Source of the DNA: Anaerolineales bacterium UBA6055
GTDB taxonomy: Bacteria > Chloroflexota > Anaerolineae > Aggregatilineales > Phototrophicaceae
DNA length: 64,000 nt
Reading direction: 5' to 3'
Assembly (NCBI GenBank): GCA_002428985.1
Contig: DIYL01000009.1
Coordinates: 186,001 to 250,000 of the forward strand
In this document: positions 43,587 through 53,251 of the stretch, piece by piece
Layout: each line of letters starts with the position of its first letter
Position numbering within the stretch: the first letter of the stretch is position 1
Program-made: the position numbers and the translations under genes
The notes under the pieces: generated by a model
Seen by the model: the letters and a program-made list of their open reading frames with translations, nothing else
What the model was told of the DNA's origin: nothing
The model's database searches: none

Positions 43587-43975
43587 GCAATGCCGTTCTT
43601 AGATTCCAGATAGTTGAGCAACTTATGCGCTTGATGCAGTGTATCGACCGTATGCAGACGATCTGACCATGCAGGATACATACGACTGAGAATACTCAAT
43701 AAACGTGAAACTTCTTTATCCGTTCCGATAAATACCATATGCCCACGATTATCCGGCATAACCCGTAAAGCGTTCCGCCAAAATTCGAGGCTATTTTCTG
43801 GAAAGGGTTGACTATACGTTAGATCATAAATTTCGCTAACTGTTTGTATGACATCCAATGTCATAATAATGCTTTGTTGTAGTCCGGCTTCGAGTTCCAA
43901 CCACGACCATTTGCCTTTAATATCATAGTGAACAACGGTCTTGCGATCGTTACCCCAATCTACTTTGATTGCCAT
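43583..43975 (-). CDS. STAS-like protein (first of three paralogues)
   Basis: A 130-residue soluble protein with a SpoIIAA/STAS-like outline: an N-terminal beta hairpin (KTVVHYDIKGKWSWLELEAGL), a central strand-turn with a hydrophobic core (HMVFIGTDKEVSRLLSILSRMY), and a C-terminal helix after DTLHQAHKLLNYL. The same plan is found at 52085 and 57403. No phosphorylated Ser is evident. Role unknown; anti-anti-sigma-like signalling is an inference. Confidence 0.55.
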   Translation of the reverse strand: MAIKVDWGNDRKTVVHYDIKGKWSWLELEAGLQQSIIMTLDVIQTVSEIYDLTYSQPFPENSLEFWRNALRVMPDNRGHMVFIGTDKEVSRLLSILSRMYPAWSDRLHTVDTLHQAHKLLNYLESKNGIA

Positions 43976-44047
43976 TTCTTATACCTCTGTATCATGAGCC
44001 AAACTCTATTATAACCAAGGCGATCGTAAGCTTCTATGAAGGTTTCG

Positions 44048-44998
44048 TTATTTTTCGTAATTCCTTTGAAGTTTTATTGCAACCTCGATTGCATCATCCA
44101 TTTTGGTAGATTTAAATATGCGAAATTCTGATTTCAATTTTTTGCGAGACGATCGTGATTTTCGATCGCCCCAATATTGTTCCGTTTGGGAGTAATTAAA
44201 ATAGGGAACATCTAGCTGTATGTGGTTCTGGTGTTCAATATGCTCAGCAAAGTAGTCTGTTACATCCAATAGTTGGGCAGTCTTTTTCAGATGCTTTTTG
44301 TCTAAGGGGTAGATTGTTACTGTACGTCCACTTTCCGAACCTTCAAGCCCTAACACATTCAAATAGGTCGGGTGATAACGTATATCGCCAGATTCCGATA
44401 ATGCCCCTCCAAATAGTGGAAGGGCCACGGACACAGTCTCAATGTGAAGTAAGAGAAATAAATGTGGGAAATGAAACCGATTTCCTAATGTGTATCCACG
44501 TTTAAGAAGTATCTCCCTTCCCGCATCGGCTGGCATCGCCGGAATGTTGATAAATTGCCAACGTGCCATCAGTTGATCATGTCCAGAAAAATGTTTTGTG
44601 TAATCTTCAGGTGATATAAATAGATAGATTGTTTGATGATCTATGGGTGACTCAATTGGTCGAGATCCATGCGCTATTGAGTTGACAATTGTTGCATCAG
44701 GGATATGTGAGGTTAATATTTCCCCGAAATACATGTACGCACGCTTGCGATATTGATTCAACGGTCGGGAATATCGCAAATATCTGTATAGAAAATGCAA
44801 TGCAATCAAACTAAGCAGAACTCCTGCAACCTGATAACGCACAGGATAAAACACTGTAAGCACAAGACCAGTAATAATGGTCGGTATCCCAATCCCAAGG
44901 AATGAGTGTAAGCCACCTTCTGTAAATGTAGTTGATACCATGAAAAAGAATAATGCAACCAATAATACAATACCGACCGCCACATCAATTAGAATCAT
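44048..44998 (-). CDS. Membrane protein with large cytoplasmic domain, unknown
   Basis: From the ATG at 44998 (AGGG 9 bases upstream) it has 316 residues. Three hydrophobic segments (about 2-20, 30-47, 55-72) are followed by a soluble domain of some 230 residues with no known motif, ending in a Lys/Arg-rich segment (RKSRSSRKKLKSEFRIFKS). An upstream TTG at 45028 would add 10 residues. It stands alone. Confidence 0.6.
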   Translation of the reverse strand: MILIDVAVGIVLLVALFFFMVSTTFTEGGLHSFLGIGIPTIITGLVLTVFYPVRYQVAGVLLSLIALHFLYRYLRYSRPLNQYRKRAYMYFGEILTSHIPDATIVNSIAHGSRPIESPIDHQTIYLFISPEDYTKHFSGHDQLMARWQFINIPAMPADAGREILLKRGYTLGNRFHFPHLFLLLHIETVSVALPLFGGALSESGDIRYHPTYLNVLGLEGSESGRTVTIYPLDKKHLKKTAQLLDVTDYFAEHIEHQNHIQLDVPYFNYSQTEQYWGDRKSRSSRKKLKSEFRIFKSTKMDDAIEVAIKLQRNYEK

Positions 44999-45217
44999 GC
45001 CATCATCCCTCACTATAATTTGCACCAATACATAGATTTACTATATATCAATATTCGATGCATAGCAACTATATCCCATTTTGCAAATAGTTTACATTCA
45101 GCACATAACCCGATAACACCTCCATGACAAGATAACTACATCGACGAAGACACCACCATCTGATCTTCTCTTGACTCCCAATCCGAACAGGTGATGGTGA
45201 AATAAATGGAGGACATC

Positions 45218-46459
45218 ATGATCTCTCGTAGAGCGTTCCTCAAAACAACTGGTACAGTCACGGGTATAAGTGCGACGTTTGGACTCCCTTCCTGGATGCC
45301 AAGATTGGCATTCGCTCAACCGTATAATAATCCCAAAGGTGACGTGCTGGTATCAATCTTTCTACGAGGCGGTGCTGATGCACTGAATATGGTAGTCCCT
45401 CATGCTGAGGATGCGTATTACACTGCGCGTCCTCAATTGTCGATTCCTCGTCCTGACGCATCTGATGATGCCAAAACACTCGATTTAGACGGCTTCTTTG
45501 GATTACATCCGGCACTCGCATCACTCCATCAAATTATGCAGGACGGCAGAATGTTAGCTGTTCATGCCACGGGGTCGCCACACGACAGTCGCTCACACTT
45601 CGAAGCAATGGATTATATGGAACGTGGAAGCCAAGGATTTGATGTTTCAACTGGATGGATTGGTCGACATCTCGCCAGCACAGCCACCGATATGGATTCA
45701 CCGATACGGGGGATTGGTTGGGGCACTGCCATACAACGCGCTTTAACTGGTGCGCCGTCAACGATTGCCATGCAATCTATTATTGATTATCACCTTGGTG
45801 GTGATGAGCAAGCTGCCCTACAAATGATGAATTCACTGATGTCGCTCTATCAAATAGATGGTTCACTAGGGGATACAGCACAATCGACACAAGATGCAGT
45901 TAATGTGGTGCAAGCAGTCGGCTACGAAAATTATGTACCACAATACGGTGCAGAATACCCCGAAAATGACTTTGCATTCGGATTACGACAAACTGCCGCC
46001 CTCATTCGCGCTGATGTTGGACTGGAATCCGCTTGTATTGACCTCGGCGGATGGGATACGCATGTTAATCAAGGCGGTACCAATGGTACACAAGCTAATC
46101 TCATGCAAACACTTGCTGATGGGTTATTGGCTTTCCACCAAGATATGGGACCTGATATGAATCGTGTCACCGTGATTGTCATGTCGGAATTTGGTCGTAG
46201 ATTGGCCGAAAACGGTGGACGTGGAACAGATCATGGCGCAGGTGGTGCATTATTTGTCATGAGCGACAACCTCATCCAACAACCTGTCATCACCGATTGG
46301 CCTACACTCGCACCGGATAAACTCGACCAAGGCGACCTCGCTATTACGATTGATTATCGTGATGTATTGTCTGAATTGCTCGATAAACGCCTCAAAAATT
46401 CTGCCCTTAACGAGGTTTTCCCGAACTTCACGCCGACACCACGCGGTATCTTTGTCTAA
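45218..46459 (+). CDS. DUF1501 protein exported by the Tat pathway
   Basis: A 413-residue protein. The N-terminus is a twin-arginine signal (ISRRAFLKTTG) with a hydrophobic stretch and AFA cleavage site. The body matches DUF1501, a sulfatase/phosphatase-superfamily relative: FLRGGADALN, GLHPAL, HDSRSHFEAMDYMERG, GGWDTHVNQGG and MSEFGRRLAENGGRGTDHGAGG. GGAGG (45208-45212) sits 5 bases before the ATG at 45218, which decides the start. DUF1501 genes usually pair with a DUF1800 gene; none is adjacent here. Confidence 0.88.
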   Translation: MISRRAFLKTTGTVTGISATFGLPSWMPRLAFAQPYNNPKGDVLVSIFLRGGADALNMVVPHAEDAYYTARPQLSIPRPDASDDAKTLDLDGFFGLHPALASLHQIMQDGRMLAVHATGSPHDSRSHFEAMDYMERGSQGFDVSTGWIGRHLASTATDMDSPIRGIGWGTAIQRALTGAPSTIAMQSIIDYHLGGDEQAALQMMNSLMSLYQIDGSLGDTAQSTQDAVNVVQAVGYENYVPQYGAEYPENDFAFGLRQTAALIRADVGLESACIDLGGWDTHVNQGGTNGTQANLMQTLADGLLAFHQDMGPDMNRVTVIVMSEFGRRLAENGGRGTDHGAGGALFVMSDNLIQQPVITDWPTLAPDKLDQGDLAITIDYRDVLSELLDKRLKNSALNEVFPNFTPTPRGIFV

Positions 46460-46556
46460 TTTAAGCACAAACCGCACAATCCAATTTTTAGAAAACGCCT
46501 TATAGCGTGTCATCTTCAGGTACACTAAATCTAATCATGACGAAAGGATACCTAAT

Positions 46557-46859
46557 ATGGCACATTACCTCGTCCGTGCAAAAGCAAAAGATAACCTCGC
46601 CGAACTTAAACAACGTTTAGATGAAGACGACATCCGCCAGTATCGCCCTGCTGGGGGTGAAATGACACAATGCCTCAAACGTGCGAAAAAGACAGAAGAG
46701 GGTTGGATTACATGGGAAGAAAACTGTTTCTGCAACCCACCGCTTAAGCAAGAACGACGCGATGTCCTCGACCACTACTTCACAGACATTACAACAATTG
46801 TGATTCAAAAAGGTGAAGGCTGGGCAAAGATTGACGATTTACCCTCTGTTTGGACATAA
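46557..46859 (+). CDS. Small hypothetical protein
   Basis: A 100-residue soluble protein, alpha/beta, with a Cys pair (ENCFCNPPL) and a closing aromatic segment (GEGWAKIDDLPSVWT). I do not recognise a family. GAAAGGATACCTAAT precedes the ATG, an acceptable ribosome site. Confidence 0.55.
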   Translation: MAHYLVRAKAKDNLAELKQRLDEDDIRQYRPAGGEMTQCLKRAKKTEEGWITWEENCFCNPPLKQERRDVLDHYFTDITTIVIQKGEGWAKIDDLPSVWT

Positions 46860-46989
46860 CCCACCATCATTTCCTGCAATAATATCTACCCACTCGCTAA
46901 TGAGAACACAAGTAGTGTTCAGTGCGTGACAAATTTTGAGATCGTACCCTATAGGACTAACTCATGGAGATTGTGAAACGCCAGTTCAT

Positions 46990-47037
46990 GATCTTTTAGG
47001 GTTTTATTAGAACAAAAGTTCTAATAAAATGAAGATC
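46990..47037. promoter_or_regulatory. Long perfect palindrome before the large HEAT gene
   Basis: TTTTATTAGAAC (47002-47013) and GTTCTAATAAAA (47018-47029) are perfect 12-base arms around AAAA. Outer arms GATCTT (46990-46995) and AAGATC (47032-47037) add a second pairing. It ends 35 bases before the ATG at 47072. It could be a repressor operator, or an RNA hairpin in the leader. AT-rich arms and lack of a T-tail after it argue against a simple terminator. Confidence 0.55.
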
Positions 47038-47071
47038 GAAAGTTATCCGCAAGCAAAATAGGGACAATACG

Positions 47072-49684
47072 ATGCCACTTGATTTAATTACAGAATTTAT
47101 ACATATCGAACTTCATGCCGAGAGTGACAAACTTTATCAACCCATTATGCGAGCACTCAGTCAGTCAGAGGAAGCAGGCATAGATGATGCTTTAATCGAG
47201 CTACTCACACATGAAAATGCACGACTACGGGAACATGTAGCCATTGTTCTGATTGATCGCGATGTGGATTATTCAGTCTTTGCCAACTTATTACAACATA
47301 ATGACATGGAAATCCGTGTTCTGTGTACTATGGCATTAGGGCTTTTACAAAATCCGCTGGCGATTGATGTATTACGAGAAATGAGAGAAGGAGAGAAACT
47401 CAATAAATACTTATTACTTGCTTGTAAATACGCTATGTTCTTCTTGGGTGCAAAAGATGATTTTCCAGATATACAAGAGACAATTATTGAACAGGCCGAG
47501 GTTGGGTTACCATTATTTGATGATGTAGGTGAACCAAAATTGAACATGCTTCTTCTCACGCGACATAGTTGGAGATTCGCAGTAGAAGGATTGGTTTATT
47601 GGGCTAACCCCAAAACTGTTGAGGTTATCGAGATGAGCTATATTTCTCGAATGGAGCATGAGCGCATGGATATGAAGACCCAAAATATATTAAGGCGTTC
47701 AGGTAAACTTAGTATTCCGACTATTTTGTGGTATTTGGACAAGATCAGTGATGAGACATTCTACGATATTAGTCATATCTTGAGCAATGCTATGTCTCCT
47801 GAGGCATTGGCTCCGCTCATTTCGATGTCAGGTCGTCTAAGTGCTAATGAAAGTAGTACCATTGATGACATGATCAGCGACTTTGGTGAACGAGCTGTAC
47901 TACCCCTTATTGACGCATTATATTTTCCTGATTTATACCCAGCAAAAGAAAGCTGGTCTACTATGCCTTATTTGTTAGGCAAACTTAAGGACAAGCGCGC
48001 GGTGTGGCCACTGGTTTGGGCACTACAAAACGTAGATGACACTCTCATGCAAGAGGCATGTACACTGGCATTGGGGGAGATTGGTGACCGACGTGCGTCC
48101 GAGGTCTTGTTGCGGGAACTAGCGCAACAGATGAGCGACGGTACGCTATTCAAGAGAAGTAGGGTTCAGTCTAAGCGACGACCTTATCCTGTCATTTGGG
48201 CTCTGGGTGAATTAGGTGAGACACGAGCAATTGAGCCTTTACGACAAGCGATAGAACCTCTCGCGATTGATGCCAATAGGGTTGAAATCGGCTCTATTTT
48301 AGAAGCACTTGCTAAATTAGGAGATGAGGTATTTGTCATCGAATATACCGAGCGACTACTTACCCACAGGACTGATGATCTCTCACAAAATTCGCCAGAC
48401 TTTAATCGGTTGATACTTGTTTTAAAACACTTTGAAGATAGCGAACGCGCAGCAAAATTATTACTTCGTTATATGGATGCGGTAGAGTGGGATTATGGCA
48501 CTCTTAGTACCGCAACTACTGTGAGCATGGGCATCCAACATCAAATTCTTGTTGATTTACTTGTGAAAATTGTCAATGTACTTAAAACCATTGAGATTAG
48601 AAAATGGGACGCTGAAAGAGCATTGAAGGTACTCGGTAGTATGCAACTACCAGAAGCAACAGATGCTTTATTGCGCTATTTAGACGAAGTGTCTCGTGAA
48701 GATATGCCATTAATCTTTAGGGCACTTACCAAAACCGGAGACCCTCAGATAGTGGATCGGATTGATAGCTACCGTGAAGATGATGATCCCCAAATACGTT
48801 GGTGGGCAACCTATACCATCATTCAGCTATCAGATGAATTGTCACTAGAAACAATTGAGCAGGTTCTTAAAGAGTATGACGATCAATTACCAACCTTGAT
48901 AAGTTTACTGTCAAAATATCCACACTGGCATCCACAAGATGATATTACCGAGTGGCTAGAGGATAGTAATTTTCATAAGATCTACAGAATCATCAGGAGT
49001 CTCAGTTCACTGGGTGACCGAGCTGTTCCAAACTTGCGTAAACTATTGAATGACCGACGGTATGATCCGGGAGATCACACTAGCATGATACGCGATGAAG
49101 CATATGCAGCCCTTAGGAGGATAAACACGCCACTTGCTAAAGAAACACTAGAGCAAGCTGGGTTTGATTGGTCACAACCTAAGGTATTATCGCTTGTCGA
49201 TTATAGTTATTTAACTGGCTCCTTGCGTACAATGCCCGACCCGCCAACGATCTCATTGGTTGAACTAGCGAGTCAACTTCATCGTTATCACCCGATAACA
49301 ATTGAAGGGGTATTTAAGTTGATTGGGACAAGCCCTAATGTAGCAGTAATCGACGCTGTTGCAAAGAATCTTACCAATACCCCGAGGTATCACACAGATG
49401 TCATAGCTCGATGGTTATTGAAAGTCGGCGAACCTGCTATTACATCTTTACTCGCAGTTCTGGATCATATTCTTGAGAATCCTGATCTCGGTAAAGGTCC
49501 AATTTGTTGGCTAGATTTTAGATTAGAAAACATACCAACACCTGAAGTTGTTAACTTTTTAGGAAAAGTTGTTAGAGTAACTCCGAATAGTGTTCTAAGC
49601 AGTCAAGTACGAGGGGTTTTGTTCCGATTAAAGACACCGCAAGCTCAAGAGATCCTCAAAGAGGTTAGTAAACATAACAAGTAG
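47072..49684 (+). CDS. Large HEAT-repeat protein
   Basis: An 870-residue, all-helical protein with HEAT/PBS-lyase-type repeats: AVWPLVWALQNVDDTLMQEACTLALGEIGD, SEVLLRELA, EIGSILEALAKLGDE, RAVPNLRKLLNDRR and others. GDRRA and GE(T)RAIEPL units are typical of PBS lyase HEAT-like repeats. There is no signal peptide or catalytic motif. It is a single gene under its own palindromic control region and has a hairpin after it. A scaffold or protein-binding role is inferred. Confidence 0.75.
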   Translation: MPLDLITEFIHIELHAESDKLYQPIMRALSQSEEAGIDDALIELLTHENARLREHVAIVLIDRDVDYSVFANLLQHNDMEIRVLCTMALGLLQNPLAIDVLREMREGEKLNKYLLLACKYAMFFLGAKDDFPDIQETIIEQAEVGLPLFDDVGEPKLNMLLLTRHSWRFAVEGLVYWANPKTVEVIEMSYISRMEHERMDMKTQNILRRSGKLSIPTILWYLDKISDETFYDISHILSNAMSPEALAPLISMSGRLSANESSTIDDMISDFGERAVLPLIDALYFPDLYPAKESWSTMPYLLGKLKDKRAVWPLVWALQNVDDTLMQEACTLALGEIGDRRASEVLLRELAQQMSDGTLFKRSRVQSKRRPYPVIWALGELGETRAIEPLRQAIEPLAIDANRVEIGSILEALAKLGDEVFVIEYTERLLTHRTDDLSQNSPDFNRLILVLKHFEDSERAAKLLLRYMDAVEWDYGTLSTATTVSMGIQHQILVDLLVKIVNVLKTIEIRKWDAERALKVLGSMQLPEATDALLRYLDEVSREDMPLIFRALTKTGDPQIVDRIDSYREDDDPQIRWWATYTIIQLSDELSLETIEQVLKEYDDQLPTLISLLSKYPHWHPQDDITEWLEDSNFHKIYRIIRSLSSLGDRAVPNLRKLLNDRRYDPGDHTSMIRDEAYAALRRINTPLAKETLEQAGFDWSQPKVLSLVDYSYLTGSLRTMPDPPTISLVELASQLHRYHPITIEGVFKLIGTSPNVAVIDAVAKNLTNTPRYHTDVIARWLLKVGEPAITSLLAVLDHILENPDLGKGPICWLDFRLENIPTPEVVNFLGKVVRVTPNSVLSSQVRGVLFRLKTPQAQEILKEVSKHNK

Positions 49685-49719
49685 CGACTCGGTGCTAAAC
49701 GCATCATTCTAATCAAATT

Positions 49720-49742
49720 GGGGATACTCTCAGACTATCCCC
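49720..49742 (+). terminator. Hairpin after the large HEAT gene
   Basis: GGGGATA (49720-49726) pairs with TATCCCC (49736-49742) around 9 bases, 36 bases past the HEAT stop. The same stem in opposite order is at 56028-56051. Confidence 0.55.
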
Positions 49743-49882
49743 TCAACAGTGATAAATCCTTAAATATTGTTGTCGTTAAAGTAAAAAATTCGTAAGCGCA
49801 GGTTAGCGACCCTACTCAAAAACATAGAATTATGGTCAACTTAGCCTCCCGCCAGACCCATCAACAACAGGAGGTAACCACG

Positions 49883-50719
49883 ATGTCAACGATCAGCCCC
49901 AAAATGATGCTTGATACCTATGATCTGTATCCCAAGAAAAGTTTGGGACAGAATTTTATGCATGACCCCAACGCACTAGAAAAAATCACATCAACTGCTG
50001 AGATTATGCCCGAAGATACAGTTGTTGAAGTCGGGCCAGGTACGGGTGCTCTCACCGAAAAATTAGCTGAAAAAGCACGCCATGTCTTTTCAATCGAGTT
50101 GGATGAACGCCTCCAACCGATCTTAGAAGAACGTTTTGATGCAACACAGAATGTCTATCTGGTGTTTAACGACATCCTCAAAACCGATGTACCCAGACTC
50201 GTCGGACATAATGATTTTGTTGTTGTCGCCAATGTGCCATATTATATCAGTAGTGCGATTATCTGGCACTTCCTCGAGCCAGACCGTCGACCCAAACGTA
50301 TTGTTATGACGATGCAGTATGAAGTCGCTGAACGTATTATGGAACAACCCGGTAATATGAGCCTGCTCACAGTTGCGGTACAATTTTATGGTACACCCTC
50401 GATCGTGAGTAAATTGAGCCCGGCTGTATTCTGGCCACGCCCTAATATTCATAGCGCAGTGATGCGTATTGATACACACGCAGAACACCCCGTTGATGTG
50501 CCATCAGCGAAGGCATTTTTCCGTGTGGTCAAAGCAGGATTTAGCCAGAAACGCAAACAACTGAAAAATTCAATTTCTGGTGGATTACAAATCAAATCAA
50601 AGGTTGCTCGCGATTTAATTCAAGCCGCCGACATTGACCCACAACGCCGTGCCGAAACACTATCACTCGACGAATGGGGCGCGTTAACCCGTTCAATTGC
50701 ATCTAGTGAAATTGTTTAA
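49883..50719 (+). CDS. rsmA: 16S rRNA dimethyladenosine transferase
   Basis: Dimethylates two adjacent adenines near the 3' end of 16S rRNA. From the ATG at 49883 it has 278 residues. It has PKKSLGQNFMHD at the N-terminus, the SAM motif VVEVGPGTGALTEKL, the catalytic NVPYYISS, and AVFWPRPNIHSAVMR, all standard for KsgA/RsmA. AGGAGG lies 8 bases before the ATG and overrules a start 51 bases upstream. It ends 12 bases before the convergent tsaB. Confidence 0.93.
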   Translation: MSTISPKMMLDTYDLYPKKSLGQNFMHDPNALEKITSTAEIMPEDTVVEVGPGTGALTEKLAEKARHVFSIELDERLQPILEERFDATQNVYLVFNDILKTDVPRLVGHNDFVVVANVPYYISSAIIWHFLEPDRRPKRIVMTMQYEVAERIMEQPGNMSLLTVAVQFYGTPSIVSKLSPAVFWPRPNIHSAVMRIDTHAEHPVDVPSAKAFFRVVKAGFSQKRKQLKNSISGGLQIKSKVARDLIQAADIDPQRRAETLSLDEWGALTRSIASSEIV

Positions 50720-50731
50720 AGTTGTGGGGTT

Positions 50732-51412
50732 TTATCCGGGTGCTTTCATATACATCGGCATAATTTTATCTGCGGAGAAGTCCTGTTCGTCGTCTTGATC
50801 ACGGAGTTGTCGCCATGCTTCTTCAGCGAGGAAACCTGAACGACGTAACCGATCAGCAGGTTGGATGAGCGTGATTTTTGTCCCATTATCTTGTGCGGTT
50901 TGGACTGTCTCTAAGCCTTGCGCTGTAATCTCACCAGTCAGATAGATCCGCTCTTCTACCGATTCGATTAGCTCGTCCCATGTTTGTAAAACAGGATCCT
51001 CATTGGCAACCCAGCGACCTTTTTTGGCACGATATGTCCCGGAAATAACGCGTCCACGACCAGCGGGAACAACTACGACGAGGGTATTACGGGTATTGTA
51101 GTACGTTTGTCCGGCAGCGATCGTATCTAATGTTGAGATACCAACCAGTGGAATCTGATTAACAGCTGCCATGCCCTTTGCTAATGCCACACCGATGCGT
51201 AATCCTGTATACGAACCCGGTCCCGTCGAGACAGCCATCGCGGTTAAATCTGATGCTTCGATATCCGCTTGCTCCAAAATTTGGCGAACCATCGGGGCAA
51301 GATAGGCGCTATGATTGCGTCCAATTTTCATTGTCACTTCAGATAAGAGGGTGTCGCCTGTATGTAACGCGAGGCTCATAATTTGGGTGGCAGTATCAAT
51401 TGCTAGCAGCAT
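50732..51412 (-). CDS. tsaB: tRNA threonylcarbamoyladenosine biosynthesis protein TsaB
   Basis: A 226-residue ASKHA-fold protein that supports TsaD in making t6A on tRNA. The N-terminus MLLAIDTATQIMSLAL and the GPGSYTGLRIGVALAKG motif (about 64-80) are diagnostic. It lies 55 bases downstream of tsaE on the same strand, a natural pairing because both act in the same complex. TsaD is not in the window. Confidence 0.92.
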   Translation of the reverse strand: MLLAIDTATQIMSLALHTGDTLLSEVTMKIGRNHSAYLAPMVRQILEQADIEASDLTAMAVSTGPGSYTGLRIGVALAKGMAAVNQIPLVGISTLDTIAAGQTYYNTRNTLVVVVPAGRGRVISGTYRAKKGRWVANEDPVLQTWDELIESVEERIYLTGEITAQGLETVQTAQDNGTKITLIQPADRLRRSGFLAEEAWRQLRDQDDEQDFSADKIMPMYMKAPG

Positions 51413-51467
51413 GTCTGTCGCATTCTAAAACGTTCGTTAAAGTTGATAGTCTCAGTGATTTATCGGC

Positions 51468-51983
51468 TTATCGTGTGCCAAAAACTTGTTTTTTGTAGGT
51501 ATCAACAAGCCCCTGATAACGCTTACCTTCGGCTTCGATGATAAAGTTACGGTGTGTCGCGTCGGTTACACGAATGTCAATCCATAAATATTCATCAGGG
51601 AGAAGTTCTTCAATCCGTTCCGCCCATTCGAAGATGACAATACCATCACCATCAAGAATATCATCTAAACCAATGGTGTCTGCTTCGTCAATTCCGCTTA
51701 GGCGATAGCAATCCAAATGATATAAGCGGCCTTTATCAGTACTGCGACGATGCTCATGAACTAGATTGTAGGTCGGACTCGTTAATGGTGTTTCTGCACC
51801 CCAACCCTCTCCAATACCAGTACTAAAAACCGTTTTACCTGCCCCCATATCGCCCGACAAACAAACAATATCACCTGATTTAAGCAGTTTCCCTAACCGC
51901 ATCCCCAGACGTTTTGTTTGCTCAGGATTATTGCTAATAATATCCAGCTCGCCTTCACGTAGGATTGGCACAATGAACCTCAT
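51468..51983 (-). CDS. tsaE: tRNA threonylcarbamoyladenosine biosynthesis ATPase TsaE
   Basis: A 171-residue P-loop ATPase of the t6A complex. Walker A is GDMGAGKT (about 44-51), followed by SPTYNLVHEHR and the LYHLDCYRL and IFEWAERI segments of the family. The N-terminus is about 10 residues longer than usual. First gene of the tsaE-tsaB unit. Confidence 0.93.
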   Translation of the reverse strand: MRFIVPILREGELDIISNNPEQTKRLGMRLGKLLKSGDIVCLSGDMGAGKTVFSTGIGEGWGAETPLTSPTYNLVHEHRRSTDKGRLYHLDCYRLSGIDEADTIGLDDILDGDGIVIFEWAERIEELLPDEYLWIDIRVTDATHRNFIIEAEGKRYQGLVDTYKKQVFGTR

Positions 51984-52044
51984 AATGACTGATTACCAAA
52001 ATGACAACCATCATTATACACAGATGTGATACAGGGTTCAAACG

Positions 52045-52061
52045 GCGGAATAATAATCCGC
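52045..52061 (-). terminator. Short hairpin after the STAS-like gene
   Basis: GCGGA (52045-52049) pairs with TCCGC (52057-52061) around 7 bases. It is 24 bases beyond the stop of the minus-strand gene at 52085 and 62 bases before tsaE. Confidence 0.35.
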
Positions 52062-52084
52062 TATCAATTTGTTTTCTCAGACAA

Positions 52085-52492
52085 TTAATCGAGCGCGTAC
52101 ATTTCTTCGACAGATGGTAAGGTACTATCCATCATTGCTAAGAACTCCAATGCTTCGAGGTATGTTGCAAAGCGACGGTGTCGTACACGCGTCACATTCG
52201 CTACCATTGTGGAGATGAACTTTTTCACCCGTTCATCTGTCCCATAAATAACCATCCATCCTAAACGCTTATGCCCCATAAACGAGAATGCTTCGGTTAA
52301 GACGGATAATGAAATCGGCATGTTCTCTAATTTAGATTCATCAATTAGTAGGTGGACAAGTGGTTTATCGGATGCATTCAACAAGCGCGTAATTTCTTGT
52401 GACCCTTGTTTGAGGTCATCAACCGTGTATCTCCCAGTAGGTCTGCCATGTATAACGTGTTCAGGGATAAGCCAGCGGATATCAGCAATCAT
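52085..52492 (-). CDS. STAS-like protein (second of three paralogues)
   Basis: A 135-residue protein related in layout to those at 43583 and 57403: a beta hairpin (HVIHGRPTGRYTVDDLKQGS), VHLLIDESKLENMPISLSVL, then LGWMVIYGTDERVKKFISTMVANVTRVRHRRFATYLEALEFL. The end of this block matches VGWVIILGEKSPLVKMGAAI in the third copy. It is transcribed away from the roadblock cluster, with a 303-base gap between. Function unknown. Confidence 0.55.
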   Translation of the reverse strand: MIADIRWLIPEHVIHGRPTGRYTVDDLKQGSQEITRLLNASDKPLVHLLIDESKLENMPISLSVLTEAFSFMGHKRLGWMVIYGTDERVKKFISTMVANVTRVRHRRFATYLEALEFLAMMDSTLPSVEEMYALD

Positions 52493-52795
52493 CAGTTCAC
52501 CTCTGATCTATACATCATTACTTACAAGTATATTCTATTTATTGTCTAAGAATCATTAATAATCATAATTACATTATATAACTTAATTTTATCTCACGAT
52601 TTCATATTGTATGATTGCTCTACGCTTATAAAGACTCGTGTGTAAATTTGTGTCAGATTTTGAATTCTAGACAGGCGCAAGGTGCACAAATAAGCGGTTT
52701 GATGTACAATTTGCGTTATTAAGGTCGTATTCATAGAAAACACGATATAATAAGAATCATTGATTGGTTGAATATACAAGCAAGGAGAGTGACCC
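52493..52795. other. Divergent promoter region of the signalling cluster
   Basis: A 303-base AT-rich gap. TATAAT at 52746-52751 is a likely -10 box for the plus-strand cluster, with no good -35 at the usual distance. AAGGAG at 52782-52787 is the ribosome site for the TTG start at 52796. No gene or RNA was recognised. Confidence 0.4.
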
Positions 52796-53167
52796 TTGGC
52801 AAAGTCTCGTACTGAACAACTAATGGATCGTCTGCGTGATTTACAATCAAGTAGTGGCGATGTTGAAGCAGCAGCAATCGTCAGCGTCGATGGTTTGAGC
52901 ATGGCTTCTATTCTACCGGGTGGCATTGAAGAAGATCGTGTTAGCGCGATGTCTGCAGCAATGTTATCTCTTGGTGAACGTATTGCTGGTGAATTGAATC
53001 GTGGCGAACTAGCACAAGTAAACGTCCGTGGGGACAACGGTTATGTTATCCTGACGGCGGTCGGAGAAGAAGCGGTTTTGACAGTAATCGCCCGTAAAGA
53101 CGCAAAACTTGGTCTGATTCTGTTAGATGTAACCCGTGCTGTTGAAGATTTGGTCGCAATTGTATAA
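52796..53167 (+). CDS. Roadblock/LC7 domain protein
   Basis: A 123-residue protein made up almost wholly of one roadblock/LC7 domain: TEQLMDRLRDLQ helix, VEAAAIVSVDGLSMAS strand pair, RVSAMSAAMLSLGERIAGEL helix, then two strands and a C-terminal helix (LLDVTRAVEDLVAIV). In other bacteria such proteins (MglB-like) regulate small GTPases, but none is nearby here. The start is TTG at 52796 with a strong AAGGAG 8 bases before. First gene of the four-gene cluster. Confidence 0.85.
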   Translation: MAKSRTEQLMDRLRDLQSSSGDVEAAAIVSVDGLSMASILPGGIEEDRVSAMSAAMLSLGERIAGELNRGELAQVNVRGDNGYVILTAVGEEAVLTVIARKDAKLGLILLDVTRAVEDLVAIV

Positions 53168-53251
53168 CACCTGTAGTGGGTCTATATAATCTGTACCAGT
53201 TGTAAGATTCAGTTACGACCTACAATTACAATCGGAAGAAAGAGTTAAGTC

